Under the pieces are notes generated by a model. The model did no database searches and was not told the DNA's origin. It was given only the letters and a program-made list of their open reading frames with translations. This document shows positions 38,498 through 38,829 of a stretch of DNA of 38,829 nucleotides, in pieces (within the stretch, counting starts at the first letter, position 1; each line of letters starts with the position of its first letter). The stretch is from Bacteroidota bacterium (GTDB lineage Bacteria > Bacteroidota > Bacteroidia > Bacteroidales > FEN-979), in NCBI GenBank assembly GCA_026391775.1, contig JAPLDK010000022.1, positions 1 through 38,829 on the forward strand, in the 5' to 3' direction. The position numbers and the translations under genes are program-made.

Positions 38498-38829
38498 GAA
38501 TTTTATTTCTCCATGATTATACTTCCGTACTTCGCCATCCGCAGTCATAACACATATCCTTCCTGATTCATCCACACTTTGAATGCGGCCGGTAAATGAA
38601 AATACACCATGGCTGAATTCAAGGTACTGTCCACATCCGAAAAGACCAGAATTATAATCTGTATCTATTGCTTTAAATTCAGCGTTACTGAGCCGTGAAT
38701 ATTCGTTTTCCAGGTTCAGGCAAACCATGCCAAGCATTTCCCTGATATCATAATCATAAAAGGTAAGTTGTTTAAGGGAAACAGGGTTTGGAAGGCCGGC
38801 TGGAAATTCTTCCTGGTTAATATTGATCC
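38492..38829 (-). CDS. birA: Biotin-[acetyl-CoA-carboxylase] ligase, 3' part (BirA)
   Basis: The frame is open to the end of the window; the translation from the edge reads NINQEEFPAGLPNPVSL, the conserved block after the biotin site in BirA, followed by the small C-terminal beta-barrel (FSFTGRIQSVDESGRICVMT, DGEVRKYNHGEIKF). The internal ATG at 38737 is not the start. BirA attaches biotin to the carrier protein of acetyl-CoA carboxylase. About 112 C-terminal residues are visible; whether an N-terminal DNA-binding domain exists cannot be seen. Its stop codon is the TAG of an octamer repeat. Confidence 0.92.
   Translation of the reverse strand, partial: ININQEEFPAGLPNPVSLKQLTFYDYDIREMLGMVCLNLENEYSRLSNAEFKAIDTDYNSGLFGCGQYLEFSHGVFSFTGRIQSVDESGRICVMTADGEVRKYNHGEIKFK

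Overview
The window reads as a chromosomal segment of a Bacteroidota bacterium, probably from a metagenome-type or environmental Bacteroidales-like lineage. The evidence is: promoter -7 elements of the TAnnTTTG type, weak or absent Shine-Dalgarno sequences, many SPII lipoproteins and outer-membrane barrels, the phylum-typical neighbourhood of lptD, an N-acetylmuramoyl-L-alanine amidase, an MCE protein and ridA, a 665-residue urocanase, and a Tgt that lacks the usual zinc cysteines. Gene density is high, no tRNA, rRNA, CRISPR array or insertion sequence is visible, and the only gene-free stretch over 300 bases (9542-9886) holds a decayed regulator gene.

Layout. 1-6075: the 3' end of hldD (heptose epimerase) runs into a large secreted HEXXH/beta-propeller/barrel protein; then exoA on the minus strand, divergent from a CLC chloride channel/transporter with two CBS domains. 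6151-9541: gatE-gatD on the minus strand, encoding a complete archaeal-type Glu-tRNA(Gln) amidotransferase, the most phylogenetically surprising content here. 9656-9861: remnant of a winged-helix regulator with three lesions. 9887-17000: envelope block (LptA/OstA-like protein, MCE/MlaD-like protein, SPOR-domain amidase, LptD, RidA). 17008-19734: a tightly overlapping minus-strand trio encoding an ECF sigma factor, a one-pass membrane protein that looks like its anti-sigma factor, and an exported CHAT-domain caspase-like protease without TPRs; this is the best candidate for a little-described signalling or proteolysis module. 19905-25956: prolyl oligopeptidase, M28 lipoprotein peptidase, a Met-rich secreted protein and an exported Xaa-Pro peptidase. 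25969-29723: a minus-strand operon of a GT2 glycosyltransferase, an ECF sigma factor and urocanate hydratase. 29819-33735: tgt, a GT39 membrane glycosyltransferase and an LptF/LptG-type permease. 33728-37346: ung, MbnP-like lipoprotein, MbnH/MauG-like di-haem protein and ispE on the minus strand. 37429-38829: a self-contained 40-residue lipoprotein unit with promoter and terminator, an outer-membrane beta-barrel protein and the 3' end of birA.

Themes. Outer-membrane biogenesis recurs (hldD, LptA-like, LptD, LptF/G-like, MCE protein, amidase), as does extracytoplasmic peptide degradation. Short arrays of an 8-bp unit with consensus TAGYGAAA sit at four gene boundaries, two of them as inverted pairs between convergent genes, and form a small repeat family of their own. 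All assignments are by reading translated sequence and motifs; no database search was possible.
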